A stretch of DNA of 64,000 nucleotides from positions 357,012 to 421,011 of the forward strand of contig DASPNR010000007.1 in the NCBI GenBank assembly GCA_035626395.1. The letters run 5' to 3'. Below are positions 45,696-55,157 of the stretch, piece by piece (the first letter of the stretch is position 1; each line of letters opens with the position of its first letter). The DNA comes from Candidatus Limnocylindrales bacterium. GTDB lineage: Bacteria > Desulfobacterota > Binatia > UBA1149 > CAITLU01. A program made the translations under genes and the position numbers. A model generated the notes under the pieces. The model made no database searches. It saw only the letters and a program-made list of their open reading frames with translations, and was not told the DNA's origin.

Positions 45696-47660
45696 CTACC
45701 GCGTCGTCTGCATCCGCGTCGGCTCGGCCCATGGCCACGCCGGCGGCATCAGCGGATCGTCGGCGCCGCGCGTGCGGCTCTCCTGCACATCCGTGCCCAG
45801 CGCTTCGGTGACGCGCGGATCGTCGGCCGCGCGAGGATCATCGAGGCCGACGTGCCTCAGCGCCGCCGTTTCGCCGCCGCCGTCGGAGGCGAGTTGGAGG
45901 CCCGAGTTGTCGCGTGCGACCTGCACGCCGCCGTTGTCGAGATTGTAGACGTCCTTGCGCAGCTCCAGACGGCCCTGATCGTTGACGAGCGCCGTGAAGT
46001 AGACGATGTGCACCGGGACCTTCTCTCTCAGATTGACCTGCACGGTCTTGCCGGCGCGTATCGCAGCCTGCAGCTTCTGCGGGCTCCATGCCGGATCGTC
46101 GCGCAGGAGATATTCGGCCAGCTCCACCGGCTTGCTCACCCGGATGCAGCCATGGCTGAGCGCGCGCGCCTGGGAGGCGAAGTGCCGCTTCCCCGGCGTG
46201 TCGTGCAGGTAGACGTTGTACTTGTTGGGCATCATGAACTTGAGACGGCCAAGCGGGTTCTTCGGCCCCGGCTTCTGCCGCAGATGCCCGTCCTTGGTCT
46301 GGACGATTCCCTCGCGCCGGAAGTAGCCGCGGTCGCGTTTGGCGATGGGCCAGATCTCCCGGGAGGCGATGCTCTCCGGAATTCCCCATTCCGGGTTGAT
46401 GACGATGTGCTCGAGGACGTCGCTGAACAGCGGCGTCTGCCAGGTTGGCAGACCGACGATGACCGGGAACTTCATCTGCTCGCGTCCGTCGCTGATGACG
46501 CTCAGCTCGAAGGTCGGAATGTTGACGAGGATGTATTCGTCGGCCCCGTCCAGCGTGACGTCGCGCCACCGCTGCATGTTGCGCTCGATGGCCTCGACGA
46601 TGTCGCGAACCGGACGGTTGAGCTCACGCGCCGTGGTCGGACCGAATGCGCCGTCGGCCTTCAGGCCGCGGTCGGCCTGGAAGTTCTTCACGGCGGTGGC
46701 GAGCTCGGTGCTGTAGCGGCACTGCGCCGGGGCCTTCCTGCCGGGCGCAGGCGGTGCCTCCTCGGTGGTGGAGTAGAGATAGCCTTCCGATGCCAGACGC
46801 TTTTCGAGTGCCTTGACGCTCGCGCAGTCGTAGGTTCCGCCGCTCGACATCGACTTGTCGCCCGGCACCGCGTGCCAGCCGCCGCCGCGCTCGATGTTCT
46901 GATAGCGCGACAGCATGTCGCCGAGTCTGGTCAGCTGGTCGCTGCCCGCGCTGCCAAAGCTCGGCTCGGCATCGTCGAACGTCTCGAAGCTGCCGAAGCC
47001 GCGGTCGGTCGTGCGCGCCGGCTGGTAGCTCTCGCGCGGCGGCTCGCTGTGCTGCGGGCGAGCCTGCTCGCGCTGCGGCGCGTATTCGCCGCCGGCAGGC
47101 GGATATTCGCGCGGTCTTTGCGGCTGCGGCCGGTAGATCCGGTCATCCGACTGCACTGGCTCGCGATACGTGCGCGGCTGCTCGGCCGGCTCGCTGCGCG
47201 GCGCCGGCTCACGGTACGCGGGGCGCGGCACGGGCTCGCGCCGCTGCTGCGGCACCTGGCGATACTCCCGATCGTCGCGACGCTCGGTGGGCCGGTATGC
47301 CGGAGGCTGCGCAGGCTCGTACGAGCGAGGGCGGCGTACGCCGTCATCGTCCTCGTACTCATAGTAGCGGGGCCTGCTCTGTACCGGCTCGCGATACGGC
47401 GGCCGCGGCTCGTCGGGCTCGTAGTAGCGCGGATCGACCGGCTCGCGGCGGCGCGGAGCGGGCGGGTAGTACGGCTCACGCTGCGGGCGCGGCGGATAGT
47501 AGGCGCGCGGCGGATACTGAATGCGCGGCGGCTCGGGCTCGCGATCCGCATACTGCGCCGCGGCCGGAGCGACGTTTGCCAGCAGCGTCATTGCGCCCCC
47601 AAGCAGCGCCGCTGCAGTTCTGGCAACGTGGCGGTCGTTGCCGCACCTGGTCGAGCTCAT
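45696..47660 (-). CDS. L,D-transpeptidase (YcbB-like) with Pro/Tyr-rich linker
   Basis: 654 aa from the ATG at 47660 (a GTG five codons upstream, at 47675, is possible). A signal peptide ends near AAAQ. Residues about 35-225 are a low-complexity Arg/Pro/Glu/Tyr region with repeats of PPRAYYPPRPQREPYYPP and REPVQSR type. A peptidoglycan-binding-like region (RYSTELATAVKNFQADRGLK, DGAFGPTTARELN) leads to the YkuD catalytic domain: GLPTWQTPLFSDVLEHIVIN, then HDTPGKRHF and ALSHGCIRVSKPVELA with the nucleophile C505. YcbB-type enzymes form 3-3 cross-links or anchor proteins in the cell wall. The extended linker could span the periplasm. Confidence 0.9.
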   Translation of the reverse strand: MSSTRCGNDRHVARTAAALLGGAMTLLANVAPAAAQYADREPEPPRIQYPPRAYYPPRPQREPYYPPAPRRREPVDPRYYEPDEPRPPYREPVQSRPRYYEYEDDDGVRRPRSYEPAQPPAYRPTERRDDREYRQVPQQRREPVPRPAYREPAPRSEPAEQPRTYREPVQSDDRIYRPQPQRPREYPPAGGEYAPQREQARPQHSEPPRESYQPARTTDRGFGSFETFDDAEPSFGSAGSDQLTRLGDMLSRYQNIERGGGWHAVPGDKSMSSGGTYDCASVKALEKRLASEGYLYSTTEEAPPAPGRKAPAQCRYSTELATAVKNFQADRGLKADGAFGPTTARELNRPVRDIVEAIERNMQRWRDVTLDGADEYILVNIPTFELSVISDGREQMKFPVIVGLPTWQTPLFSDVLEHIVINPEWGIPESIASREIWPIAKRDRGYFRREGIVQTKDGHLRQKPGPKNPLGRLKFMMPNKYNVYLHDTPGKRHFASQARALSHGCIRVSKPVELAEYLLRDDPAWSPQKLQAAIRAGKTVQVNLREKVPVHIVYFTALVNDQGRLELRKDVYNLDNGGVQVARDNSGLQLASDGGGETAALRHVGLDDPRAADDPRVTEALGTDVQESRTRGADDPLMPPAWPWAEPTRMQTTR

Positions 47661-48068
47661 GGCGACGGCTCGCACTCCTTGCCCGTGGGGCGTTGCATGC
47701 GCTGGCCCCTTGATGGTGGCCGCGCGTCGGGATTCACGCTTTCAGCGTAGCCGCACAATGATGGATCAACCATGTCGATCGGCAAGTTTGCGGTAACGCT
47801 CGTGGCGCCGTTGCAAGCTTCAGGCGAATGCGGACGTTCGCCGCAGCGGCGCATTCCGTGATGCCGGTGCAAGCATGCGTGCGCTGGCGTTCGGCCTTCG
47901 TGCGGTCGTGAATCCGGCACTCGCGCGGCCAGGCATGGCGGCACCGCGCGCCCGGCGGCGTTGCGGCGCCAAACACCCTTCTTGGCCTGCGCCGGTCGGG
48001 TTAGACTCATCGCAGCCTCGGGGGAGGCGGCAGGCGGAGGCACGTTTCTCGTCCGGAGGGTCTGACTC
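47661..48068. other. Divergent intergenic region, 408 bases
   Basis: Between the L,D-transpeptidase and GH5 starts. Only overlapping Arg/Ala-rich frames without family features are seen. Ribosome-binding signals flank both ends (GTCCGGAGGGTCTGACTC before 48069). No confident promoter, RNA or repeat was recognised. Confidence 0.4.
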
Positions 48069-49586
48069 ATGTCCGCACGTCCCCGGCGTTCGTTTGCCTC
48101 GCTCTGTGCCTGGACCGCGGTTGCGCTCGGCTTCGTTGCGACCGTGCCGTCGGTCGAGCCCGCCTCCGCAGGCGGCGTGATCGCGCGCGCCCTGCGACGC
48201 TCGACGGCCATCAGCGGCCACTCCGGCCGCTGGCTGATCGACGGCAAGGGCCGCATCGTCACACTTCACGGCGTCAACATGGTGGCCAAGCTGCCGCCCT
48301 ACGATCCGGCCGCTCTCGGCTTCGGCGAGGACGACGCGCAGTTCCTGGCCGGCGAAGGCTTCAACACCGTGCGCCTCGGCATCATCTACAAGGCGCTGGA
48401 GCCGGTGCGCGGGCAGTACGAGGATGCCTACCTCGAATCCATCGCCGCCACCGCGCGCATGCTGGGGCGCGCAGGCATTCACGTGCTCGTGGACTTCCAT
48501 CAGGATCTCTTCAACGAGCGCTTCAGCGGCGAAGGGTTTCCGGATTGGGCGGTGATCGACGACGGCCTGCCGGCCGAGCCGGACGCCGGATTTCCGGGCA
48601 ACTACTTCCTCATGCCGGCGCTGTGGCGCGCGTTCGATCATTTCTGGGCCAACGACGCGGCACCCGACGGCACGCCGCTGCAGGACGCGTATGCCGACGC
48701 GTGGGCACACGCCGCCACGCGCCTTCGACGCGAACGCGCGGTCTTCGGCTACGACATCTTCAACGAGACCTGGCCCGGCTCGCAGTACCCGACGTGCATC
48801 AATCCTGAGGGCTGCCCGGTCTTCGACGCCACCGCCACCGAGTTCGCCAGGAAAGTGTTCGCGCGCATCCGTCAGGCTGACACGCAAAAGCTGGTTTTCT
48901 ACGAGACGCATCCAGTGTTCGGCGCAGGCGCCGACGTGCACATCGGCGACACCGGCGACGACAACGCCGGCTTCTCCTTCCACGTCTACTGCCTCGGCGC
49001 CGCCGCCGGCGTGCCCGAGCAGTACCTGGGAATGCTTGCGTGCCCGCTCGGCATCGATCGTCCTTTCGAGCGGGCGCAGGCGCAGAGCGATCGCACCGGC
49101 GACGCGCTGCTGATGAGCGAATTCGGCGCCACGGACGACCTTGGCGCGCTCTCGCGCGACGTCGAAGCCGCCGAGCGTCACATGATGTCGTGGCAATACT
49201 GGTCGTACTGGAACCGCGACCCGTGCTGCGACCGACCGCACGAAGGCGTGATCATCGATCCTGCGCTCCCGCCAACGCCCGACAACCTCAAGCAGGCCAA
49301 GCTCGACGTGCTCGTGCGGCCGTACCCGCGCGCCGTTGCCGGCACGCCGGTCTCGTATGATTTTCACGCCGACGCCGCGGATCGTCTGTTCGAGCTCGTC
49401 TACGAGAGCGACCCGGCGGTGCGGGCACCCACCGAGATCGTCGTGCCGGCGCGCCACTATGCGGGCGGCTACACGGCGAAGGTGACGGGCCCTGCGCGCG
49501 TCGTCTCCCGGCCCGGTGCCGAGCTGCTGAAGCTCCGCACCACCGGTGCAGGCCCGGTGCGCGTCGAGGTGCGGCGCGCTCCGTGA
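48069..49586 (+). CDS. Secreted glycoside hydrolase family 5, endoglycoceramidase-like
   Basis: 505 aa with a signal peptide (FASLCAWTAVALGFVATVPS, cleaved near residue 35). The (beta/alpha)8 barrel has LHGVNMVAKLPPYDP, GFNTVRLGIIYKALEP, HVLVDFHQDLFNERF, the acid/base E233 in YDIFNETWPGS, HVYCLG, and the nucleophile E351 in LLMSEFGATDD. The pattern, with the N-terminal GRWLIDGKGRIVTLHGVN and a C-terminal beta-domain (about 420-505), matches endoglycoceramidase/glycosylceramidase-type GH5 enzymes rather than cellulases. Its substrate may be a glycolipid or glycan; neighbouring genes do not help. Confidence 0.87.
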   Translation: MSARPRRSFASLCAWTAVALGFVATVPSVEPASAGGVIARALRRSTAISGHSGRWLIDGKGRIVTLHGVNMVAKLPPYDPAALGFGEDDAQFLAGEGFNTVRLGIIYKALEPVRGQYEDAYLESIAATARMLGRAGIHVLVDFHQDLFNERFSGEGFPDWAVIDDGLPAEPDAGFPGNYFLMPALWRAFDHFWANDAAPDGTPLQDAYADAWAHAATRLRRERAVFGYDIFNETWPGSQYPTCINPEGCPVFDATATEFARKVFARIRQADTQKLVFYETHPVFGAGADVHIGDTGDDNAGFSFHVYCLGAAAGVPEQYLGMLACPLGIDRPFERAQAQSDRTGDALLMSEFGATDDLGALSRDVEAAERHMMSWQYWSYWNRDPCCDRPHEGVIIDPALPPTPDNLKQAKLDVLVRPYPRAVAGTPVSYDFHADAADRLFELVYESDPAVRAPTEIVVPARHYAGGYTAKVTGPARVVSRPGAELLKLRTTGAGPVRVEVRRAP

Positions 49587-49630
49587 CGCCGCTCGTGGCT
49601 GCAGTCCTCTACACGATGATTCCTGCCGCG

Positions 49631-50005
49631 TCAGCGAAGCACTTCGCACACCGCTTCATTCGGCGTAGCCGGAGGATGCACGCAGTACGTTGCGCGAAGC
49701 TGCTTGCTGGAGAACTTCCCGCTCATGCGGGCCCAGTGGTGGGAAGCATCGGCGCAGGCGAAATTGGCGCCCACGAAGCTGCCGAGTGGCGGGACCATGA
49801 TCTTGCCGCCGTAGGCTGTGACGCCGGCGGGATTGATGAAGGCCAGATCGATTTCAGCCGCTCGGATGTCGGACAGGTTCGAGATCTTGATGAAGCAACC
49901 GTCCGACGGCGATGCCGACACCGGACTGCTGGCCAGAGTCGCGGCCGAAGCGGGCGCGGCTGCGAGCACGATCAAAAGGGCGAATGTCGCTGAGATTCGT
50001 GGCAT
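49631..50005 (-). CDS. Small secreted protein of unknown function
   Basis: 124 aa from the ATG at 50005, with AAAAGGAGAACACCC upstream. The signal peptide MPRISATFALLIVLAAAPAS is cleaved near AAA. The mature region has four cysteines (CFIKISNLSD, FACADASHH, ATYCVHPP, AVCEVL) and looks like a small disulfide-bonded beta domain. No family recognised. Convergent with the GH5 gene, 44 bases away. Confidence 0.7.
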   Translation of the reverse strand: MPRISATFALLIVLAAAPASAATLASSPVSASPSDGCFIKISNLSDIRAAEIDLAFINPAGVTAYGGKIMVPPLGSFVGANFACADASHHWARMSGKFSSKQLRATYCVHPPATPNEAVCEVLR

Positions 50006-50209
50006 TGGGTGTTCTCCTTTTCCGCAATCGCGCGTGCGACGACATTGGCGGTGGCATCGGCGAGCGGTCAAGGGCCTTGGGAACTTTCGGCTTGCGGGTG
50101 CGGCGTCCGGGAGCGGGCCACCAACGCGGGCCTCGCGCACGATGCGCTGCGCGGCGAACGTACCGACGGCGTCTTAAGGCATCGCGCAGACTGGCGCACG
50201 GGATGCGCG

Positions 50210-51520
50210 TCAGCCGAGAAACCGCGCGCGCACCATGTCCAGCGCCGCTTGCCGCGACGTCACCGTCCCCTCGAGCTGAGCATCCTCGACGGCCTGCAGA
50301 ATCTCGCGGTAACGCGGCCCGGGCGGCAGTCCCATGGCCTTCAGGTCCTCCCCCGTCAGCAGGCGCGGCGGCCGCATCTGTTCCGGCGGAAGCTCGGCAA
50401 GCGCCTTCTTCGCGAACTCGTGATGCGACAGGTCGCCGCTCGAAGAGAGCGCGTCGATGCGGGTCAGCTCGAGCAGCTCCTCGATCCCTTCCTGACGCAG
50501 AAAACGCTTCAGCGTCGACGACCGCATCTGCGGGGCCGTGGTGTGTCGCAGGTGCTGATCGACGAGCCACGCCACTCGCTCGGCGACGGCATTGCTTCGA
50601 CGGAGCCGGCGGCAGATCGCCGTGGCCATCCCGGCGCCGATGGCAGGATGCCCGTAGAACGTGCGGCGGCCGTCTTCGGTGGTCGCCGCCGTCTGCGGCT
50701 TGGCGATGTCGTGCAGCAGCACGCCCAGGGCCAGCGTCTCGCTGCACGGACGTGGAAGATGACCCAGGCACATCATCGTATGCGTGAAGACGTCGCCCTC
50801 GGGGTGGTGATCCGGCGACTGCATGCACGTCTTCAGGAGAGAGACTTCGGGCAGCACATGCTCGAGCAGCCCGAGCTGCTCCATCAGCTCGAAGGCGCGC
50901 CGTGCATCGCCTTCGGTGAGCATGCGGACGATCTCCTCGCCGATGCGCTCGGCCGATACCTCCTGGATGTGCGCGGCGACGCGCGCGATCGCAGCGGCGG
51001 TGGCCTCCTCGATCGAGAAGCCGAAGCGGGCTGCGAAGCGCACCGCGCGCAGCAGCCGCAGGCGGTCCTCCGCGAACCGCTTGCCCGGATCGCCGACGGC
51101 GCGAACGATGCCAGCGGAAAGATCGGCCTTCCCGCCGACGAAATCATGGACACGGCCCGCCACCGGATCCTCGAACATCGCGTTGATCGTGAAGTCGCGA
51201 CGCAACGCATCCGCTTCCATGCTCGAATAATGAACGGAGGTGGGCCGGCGGCCGTCCACGTAGTCGCCGTCCTCACGGAAGGTCGCGACCTCGAAATGAT
51301 GCCCGTTGGCCGGCACGAGCAGAATTCCGAACTGCCGGCCGACCGGGATCGTGCCTTCGAAGAGCGACTCGACGTCGTCGGGCAGCGCCGAGGTGGCGAT
51401 GTCGAAGTCGGAGGGCTCGCGGCCGAGCAGCGTGTCTCTCACGCAGCCGCCTGCGAACACGGCCTGGTGGCCGTGCTCCTGCAGCGTTCGCACGATCGAG
51501 AGGGCGGCCTCGCGCAGCAT
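50210..51520 (-). CDS. cca: CCA tRNA nucleotidyltransferase / poly(A) polymerase-type enzyme
   Basis: 436 aa from the ATG at 51520; the frame is open further upstream but into the selA promoter region. The class II nucleotidyltransferase core has AGGCVRDTLLGREPSDFDIA with the catalytic D-x-D, then RRDFTINAMFEDPVAGRVHD and RFAEDRLRLLRAVRFAARFG. The HD domain shows GVLLHDIAKPQT and PEGDVFTHTMMCLGHLPRP. It adds or repairs the 3' CCA of tRNAs. Without biochemical data a separate A-adding role cannot be excluded. It is divergent from the selA-selB-selD operon. Confidence 0.9.
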   Translation of the reverse strand: MLREAALSIVRTLQEHGHQAVFAGGCVRDTLLGREPSDFDIATSALPDDVESLFEGTIPVGRQFGILLVPANGHHFEVATFREDGDYVDGRRPTSVHYSSMEADALRRDFTINAMFEDPVAGRVHDFVGGKADLSAGIVRAVGDPGKRFAEDRLRLLRAVRFAARFGFSIEEATAAAIARVAAHIQEVSAERIGEEIVRMLTEGDARRAFELMEQLGLLEHVLPEVSLLKTCMQSPDHHPEGDVFTHTMMCLGHLPRPCSETLALGVLLHDIAKPQTAATTEDGRRTFYGHPAIGAGMATAICRRLRRSNAVAERVAWLVDQHLRHTTAPQMRSSTLKRFLRQEGIEELLELTRIDALSSSGDLSHHEFAKKALAELPPEQMRPPRLLTGEDLKAMGLPPGPRYREILQAVEDAQLEGTVTSRQAALDMVRARFLG

Positions 51521-51695
51521 GGCGCGATGGTCCCATGGGCAGTGTAGCCGGTAAAGGCCCGGATCGCGGACTTTGCACGAGCATGTGCATGCAGAGCGCG
51601 CCACGAGCGGCGGCCACTGCCTGGCACCGCGCGCCGCGCCGTCGATGCCGGCCGTCACTGGCGGTGCAGCGGCATCCGGGGCAGGATGCGCGACC

Positions 51696-53144
51696 GTGAG
51701 CGAGGCCGCGCGACTTCTTCCTCTCCTGCCGTCGGTCGACCGAGTTCTGTCGAGTCCGGAAGCCGAAGAGCTCGAAGCCTTCTCGCGCGGCGCCGTCACC
51801 AGCGCGGTACGCGGGGTGCTCGAATCCCTGCGCGAGCGCATTCGAAGCGGGGGCAGCGTCGGCGCGGGTGACATCAGCATTGCCGCCGTCGTCGACGCCG
51901 CCAGCCGCAGCCTGCGCGCGGCCAACGGCGCGCGCCTTCGGCGCGTCGTCAACGCCACGGGCGTGGTTCTGCACACCAATCTCGGCCGCGCCTGGCTCGC
52001 GGATGCAGCCATGCAGGCCGTCGTCGATGCCGCCGGCGGCGCCTGCAACCTCGAGTACGATCTGGCGCGCGGCGAGCGCGGCGACCGTGACGATCTGGTC
52101 GAGGAGCACCTGTGCGAGCTGACCGGCGCCGAGGCCGCCACCGTCGTCAACAACAACGCCGCGGCGGTGATGCTGGTGCTGAACACGCTGGCCGACGGTC
52201 GCGAGGTGATCGTCTCGCGCGGCGAGCTGATCGAGATCGGCGGTGCGTTTCGGATACCCGAGATCATGAGCAAGAGCGGGGCCATCCTGCGTGAGGTCGG
52301 GACCACCAACCGCACGCACGTGTCCGACTACCGCAGCGCCGTCGGTCCGCGCACTGCGCTGTTCATGAAGGTTCACACCAGCAACTACCGCATCGTGGGT
52401 TTCTCCTCGTCGGTTGCCATCGAAGAGCTGGCCGCGCTGAAGACGGAGCTGCAGCAGGAGGACTCAGCCGGCGTCGTTTCCGCGGATCCCCCCGACGTTG
52501 CAGCTCGCCAGCCCCTGCACGTGATCGAGGACCTGGGTGCGGGCGCCCTCGTCGATCTGACGCAGTGGGGACTGGCGCCCGAGCCGCTGGTGGGCGAGCG
52601 CGTGCGCGCCGGCGCCGACATCGTCACCAGCAGCGGCGACAAGCTGCTGGGCGGCCCGCAGTGCGGGATCATCGTGGGCAGGCGCGAGCTGATCGAGCGC
52701 ATGCGCCGCAATCCGCTGAAGCGCGCGTTCCGTTGCGACAAGATGACGCTGGCGGCGCTGGAGGCCACGCTGCGCGTGTACCGCTACGACCCGGCACCGC
52801 AGATCGAAATCCCGACCTTGCGCTACCTGCTGCGGCCCGTCGAGGATCTGCGCATCGTCGGCGAGCAGGCGCTGGCGCTGCTCGCAGCGCAGCTCGGCGA
52901 CGAATTCGCTCTCGAGCTGGTCGAGACCCGCGCGCAGTCCGGCAGCGGCTCGCAGCCGGAGGTGGCCATCGCTTCGCTGGCCATCGCGGTGCGCTCGGCC
53001 GCGCACAGCCCCGACGCCATCGCCCGCCGCTTCCGCGCCGCCGATCCTCCCATCATCGGTCGCATCGAGCGCGACACCTTCCTTCTCGACCTGCGCCTGA
53101 TCGACGATCCACGCGATCTCGTTCCGCATCCGGGCCAGGCTTGA
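51696..53144 (+). CDS. selA: L-seryl-tRNA(Sec) selenium transferase
   Basis: Converts seryl-tRNA(Sec) to selenocysteinyl-tRNA(Sec). 482 aa from the GTG at 51696 (SEAARLLPLLPSVDRVLSSP, the family N-terminus); an ATG at 51645 adds 17 odd residues. Landmarks: LRRVVNATGVVLHTNLGRAW, NLEYDLARGERGDRD, VNNNAAAVMLVL, SRGELIEIGGAFRIPEIM, EVGTTNRTHVSDY, the PLP lysine K316 in SSGDKLLGGPQCGII, and LKRAFRCDKMTLAALEATLR. A short insertion (EDSAGVVSADPPDVAARQP) is absent from E. coli SelA. selB follows after 2 bases. No tRNA(Sec) gene was seen. Confidence 0.95.
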   Translation: MSEAARLLPLLPSVDRVLSSPEAEELEAFSRGAVTSAVRGVLESLRERIRSGGSVGAGDISIAAVVDAASRSLRAANGARLRRVVNATGVVLHTNLGRAWLADAAMQAVVDAAGGACNLEYDLARGERGDRDDLVEEHLCELTGAEAATVVNNNAAAVMLVLNTLADGREVIVSRGELIEIGGAFRIPEIMSKSGAILREVGTTNRTHVSDYRSAVGPRTALFMKVHTSNYRIVGFSSSVAIEELAALKTELQQEDSAGVVSADPPDVAARQPLHVIEDLGAGALVDLTQWGLAPEPLVGERVRAGADIVTSSGDKLLGGPQCGIIVGRRELIERMRRNPLKRAFRCDKMTLAALEATLRVYRYDPAPQIEIPTLRYLLRPVEDLRIVGEQALALLAAQLGDEFALELVETRAQSGSGSQPEVAIASLAIAVRSAAHSPDAIARRFRAADPPIIGRIERDTFLLDLRLIDDPRDLVPHPGQA

Positions 53145-53146
53145 GC

Positions 53147-55132
53147 ATGTCGCAGACCGACATCTCCAGACCCGATCCGATCAAGGCGATCGTCGGCACG
53201 GCCGGGCACATCGACCATGGAAAGTCCGCGCTGGTGCGGGCGCTGACCGGCATCGAGCCGGACCGACTGCCCGAGGAGCGCGAGCGCGGCATCTCCATCG
53301 AGCTCGGTTTCGCGTACCTGGCACTGCCGGGCGGCGAGCGCGTCGGCGTCGTGGACGTGCCGGGGCACGAGCGCTTCATCCGCCAGATGCTCGCCGGAGC
53401 ACACGGCTTCGATCTGGTGCTGGTCGTGGTCGCGGCCGACGACGGCGTGATGCCGCAGACCGAGGAGCACTTCGACATCGTCCACCTTCTCGGCGTGCGC
53501 CGCGCGATCTTCGTCATCAGCAAGGCCGATGCGGTGGCGCCCGAACGCGTCGAGCAGGTCCGCGAGGAGATCGAGATCCTTGCCGCCGGGACGCCTTTCG
53601 AGGATTCGCCCGTCATGGCCGCCTCCGCACTTACCGGAGAGGGCATCGAGCCGCTGCGCGAGCTCATCACGCGCACCCTGGCCACGCTCCCGCCGCGCCA
53701 GACGGCGAAGCTGCCGATCCTGCGCATTCCGGTCGACCGGGTCTTCGTCATGAAGGGCCACGGCGTCGTCATCACCGGCACGGCCCTGTCGGGCGCCGTC
53801 GCCGTCGGCGACGAGGTGCGCGTGCTGCCGGCCGGCAACGTCGGTCGCGTTCGCGAGGTGCAGGTGCACGGCGCCGCTGCGGCGTTTGCAGGCGAAGGGC
53901 AGCGCGTCGCGCTCAACCTCTCGGGGCTCGGAAAGGACGACGTCGCCCGCGGCGACACGATCGCCGGCATGGGCGCCGAGCTGACGACGTCGCGGCTGGA
54001 CGTTCGCGTCGAGGTCCGGCCGAGTGCGGGCCGAGCACTGGAATCGCACGTGACGGTGCGTCTGCATCACGGCACGCGCGAGACGATGGCACGCCTCATC
54101 TGGCTCGATGGCGTGCGCGAGGTCGCGCCGCGCTCCTGCGCGTACGCACAGCTGGTGACCGAGGAGCCGCTGGTCGCATGCATCGGCGACCGCTTCGTCA
54201 TCCGCGATCAGACCGCGCAGCGCACGCTCGGCGGCGGCGTGGTACTGGTGGCCAGGGCCGAGCGTCACCGCGTGGCACGCGTGAAGATGGCGCCGCTGCT
54301 CGAGGCGATGGAGAAGGGAGAGCCCGCCGACCGCCTTGCGGCGGTACTGGAGATGTCGCCTGCGCTCGCGCTCGACCCGCGCGAAGCGGCGCTGGCCGCG
54401 GGCATCGATGCCGACTCCATTGCCGCCATCGCGGGCGACCAGCAACGTGGCAGCCCTGCAGGTCGCCACGGCAACTCCGCGCCGCAGATCGAGGCCTTGC
54501 CCAGGGGCGGTCCGCCGCAGGTGCTGCTGTCGGCGCAGCGCGGCCGCCAGTTTCGCCAGCACCTTCTCGATGCGGTCGCGGCCCATCACCGCCAGCATCC
54601 CAACCTGCCGGGCATAGACCTCGAGCACCTGCGCGGAGCGCTTCGGCCCGTGCTGGACGCGCGTCTGTTTCGCATGATCACGGACGATGTCATCGCTTCC
54701 AAGCAGCTCGCGCGCCGCGGCAACCTGCTTCACGAGCCGTCGCACGCGCCGAGCCTTGCCGGCCTCGATGACGAGCTGGCGGCCAAGGTGCTGGCGCGCC
54801 TGCGAGCCGCGCAGAACATGCCGCCGCTGCTCAAGGAGCTGGCCGACGAGCTGCGCGTGGACGTCAAGCGCGTGACGACCGTGGCCGGCGTCCTGGTCGA
54901 GAGGGGCGAGGCGGTCAAGGTGCTGTCCGACATGCTCTTCGCCCGCGAGGCCATCGATGCGATGGCCGCCGCGCTGCGCGAGCATCTGACGGGCCGAGGC
55001 GAGATCACGGCTTCGGGCTTCCGCGATCTCATTTCCGCCTCGCGCAAGTACTGTATACCTTTGCTCGACTACTTCGACCGAAGCGGTCTGACGGTTCGCG
55101 TGGGCGACGTGCGCAAGCTGCGTCGCGGCTGA
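53147..55132 (+). CDS. selB: Selenocysteine-specific elongation factor
   Basis: 661 aa. The G1 motif GTAGHIDHGKS is at residues 17-27, followed by the DVPGHERF (G3) and SKAD (G4) motifs of an EF-Tu-like GTPase. The tail carries four winged-helix-type units (e.g. DELAAKVLARLRAAQNMPPL, FRDLISASRKYCIPLLDYFD) that bind the SECIS element of selenoprotein mRNAs. The start at 53147 is 2 bases past selA and gives MSQTDISRPDP; an open frame upstream in selA is a shadow. A 30-residue Arg/Pro-rich insertion (QQRGSPAGRHGNSAPQIEAL) sits between domain 3 and the winged helices. Confidence 0.96.
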   Translation: MSQTDISRPDPIKAIVGTAGHIDHGKSALVRALTGIEPDRLPEERERGISIELGFAYLALPGGERVGVVDVPGHERFIRQMLAGAHGFDLVLVVVAADDGVMPQTEEHFDIVHLLGVRRAIFVISKADAVAPERVEQVREEIEILAAGTPFEDSPVMAASALTGEGIEPLRELITRTLATLPPRQTAKLPILRIPVDRVFVMKGHGVVITGTALSGAVAVGDEVRVLPAGNVGRVREVQVHGAAAAFAGEGQRVALNLSGLGKDDVARGDTIAGMGAELTTSRLDVRVEVRPSAGRALESHVTVRLHHGTRETMARLIWLDGVREVAPRSCAYAQLVTEEPLVACIGDRFVIRDQTAQRTLGGGVVLVARAERHRVARVKMAPLLEAMEKGEPADRLAAVLEMSPALALDPREAALAAGIDADSIAAIAGDQQRGSPAGRHGNSAPQIEALPRGGPPQVLLSAQRGRQFRQHLLDAVAAHHRQHPNLPGIDLEHLRGALRPVLDARLFRMITDDVIASKQLARRGNLLHEPSHAPSLAGLDDELAAKVLARLRAAQNMPPLLKELADELRVDVKRVTTVAGVLVERGEAVKVLSDMLFAREAIDAMAAALREHLTGRGEITASGFRDLISASRKYCIPLLDYFDRSGLTVRVGDVRKLRRG

Positions 55133-55157
55133 GCGCGTTTTTTCAGGAGGCACAGCG

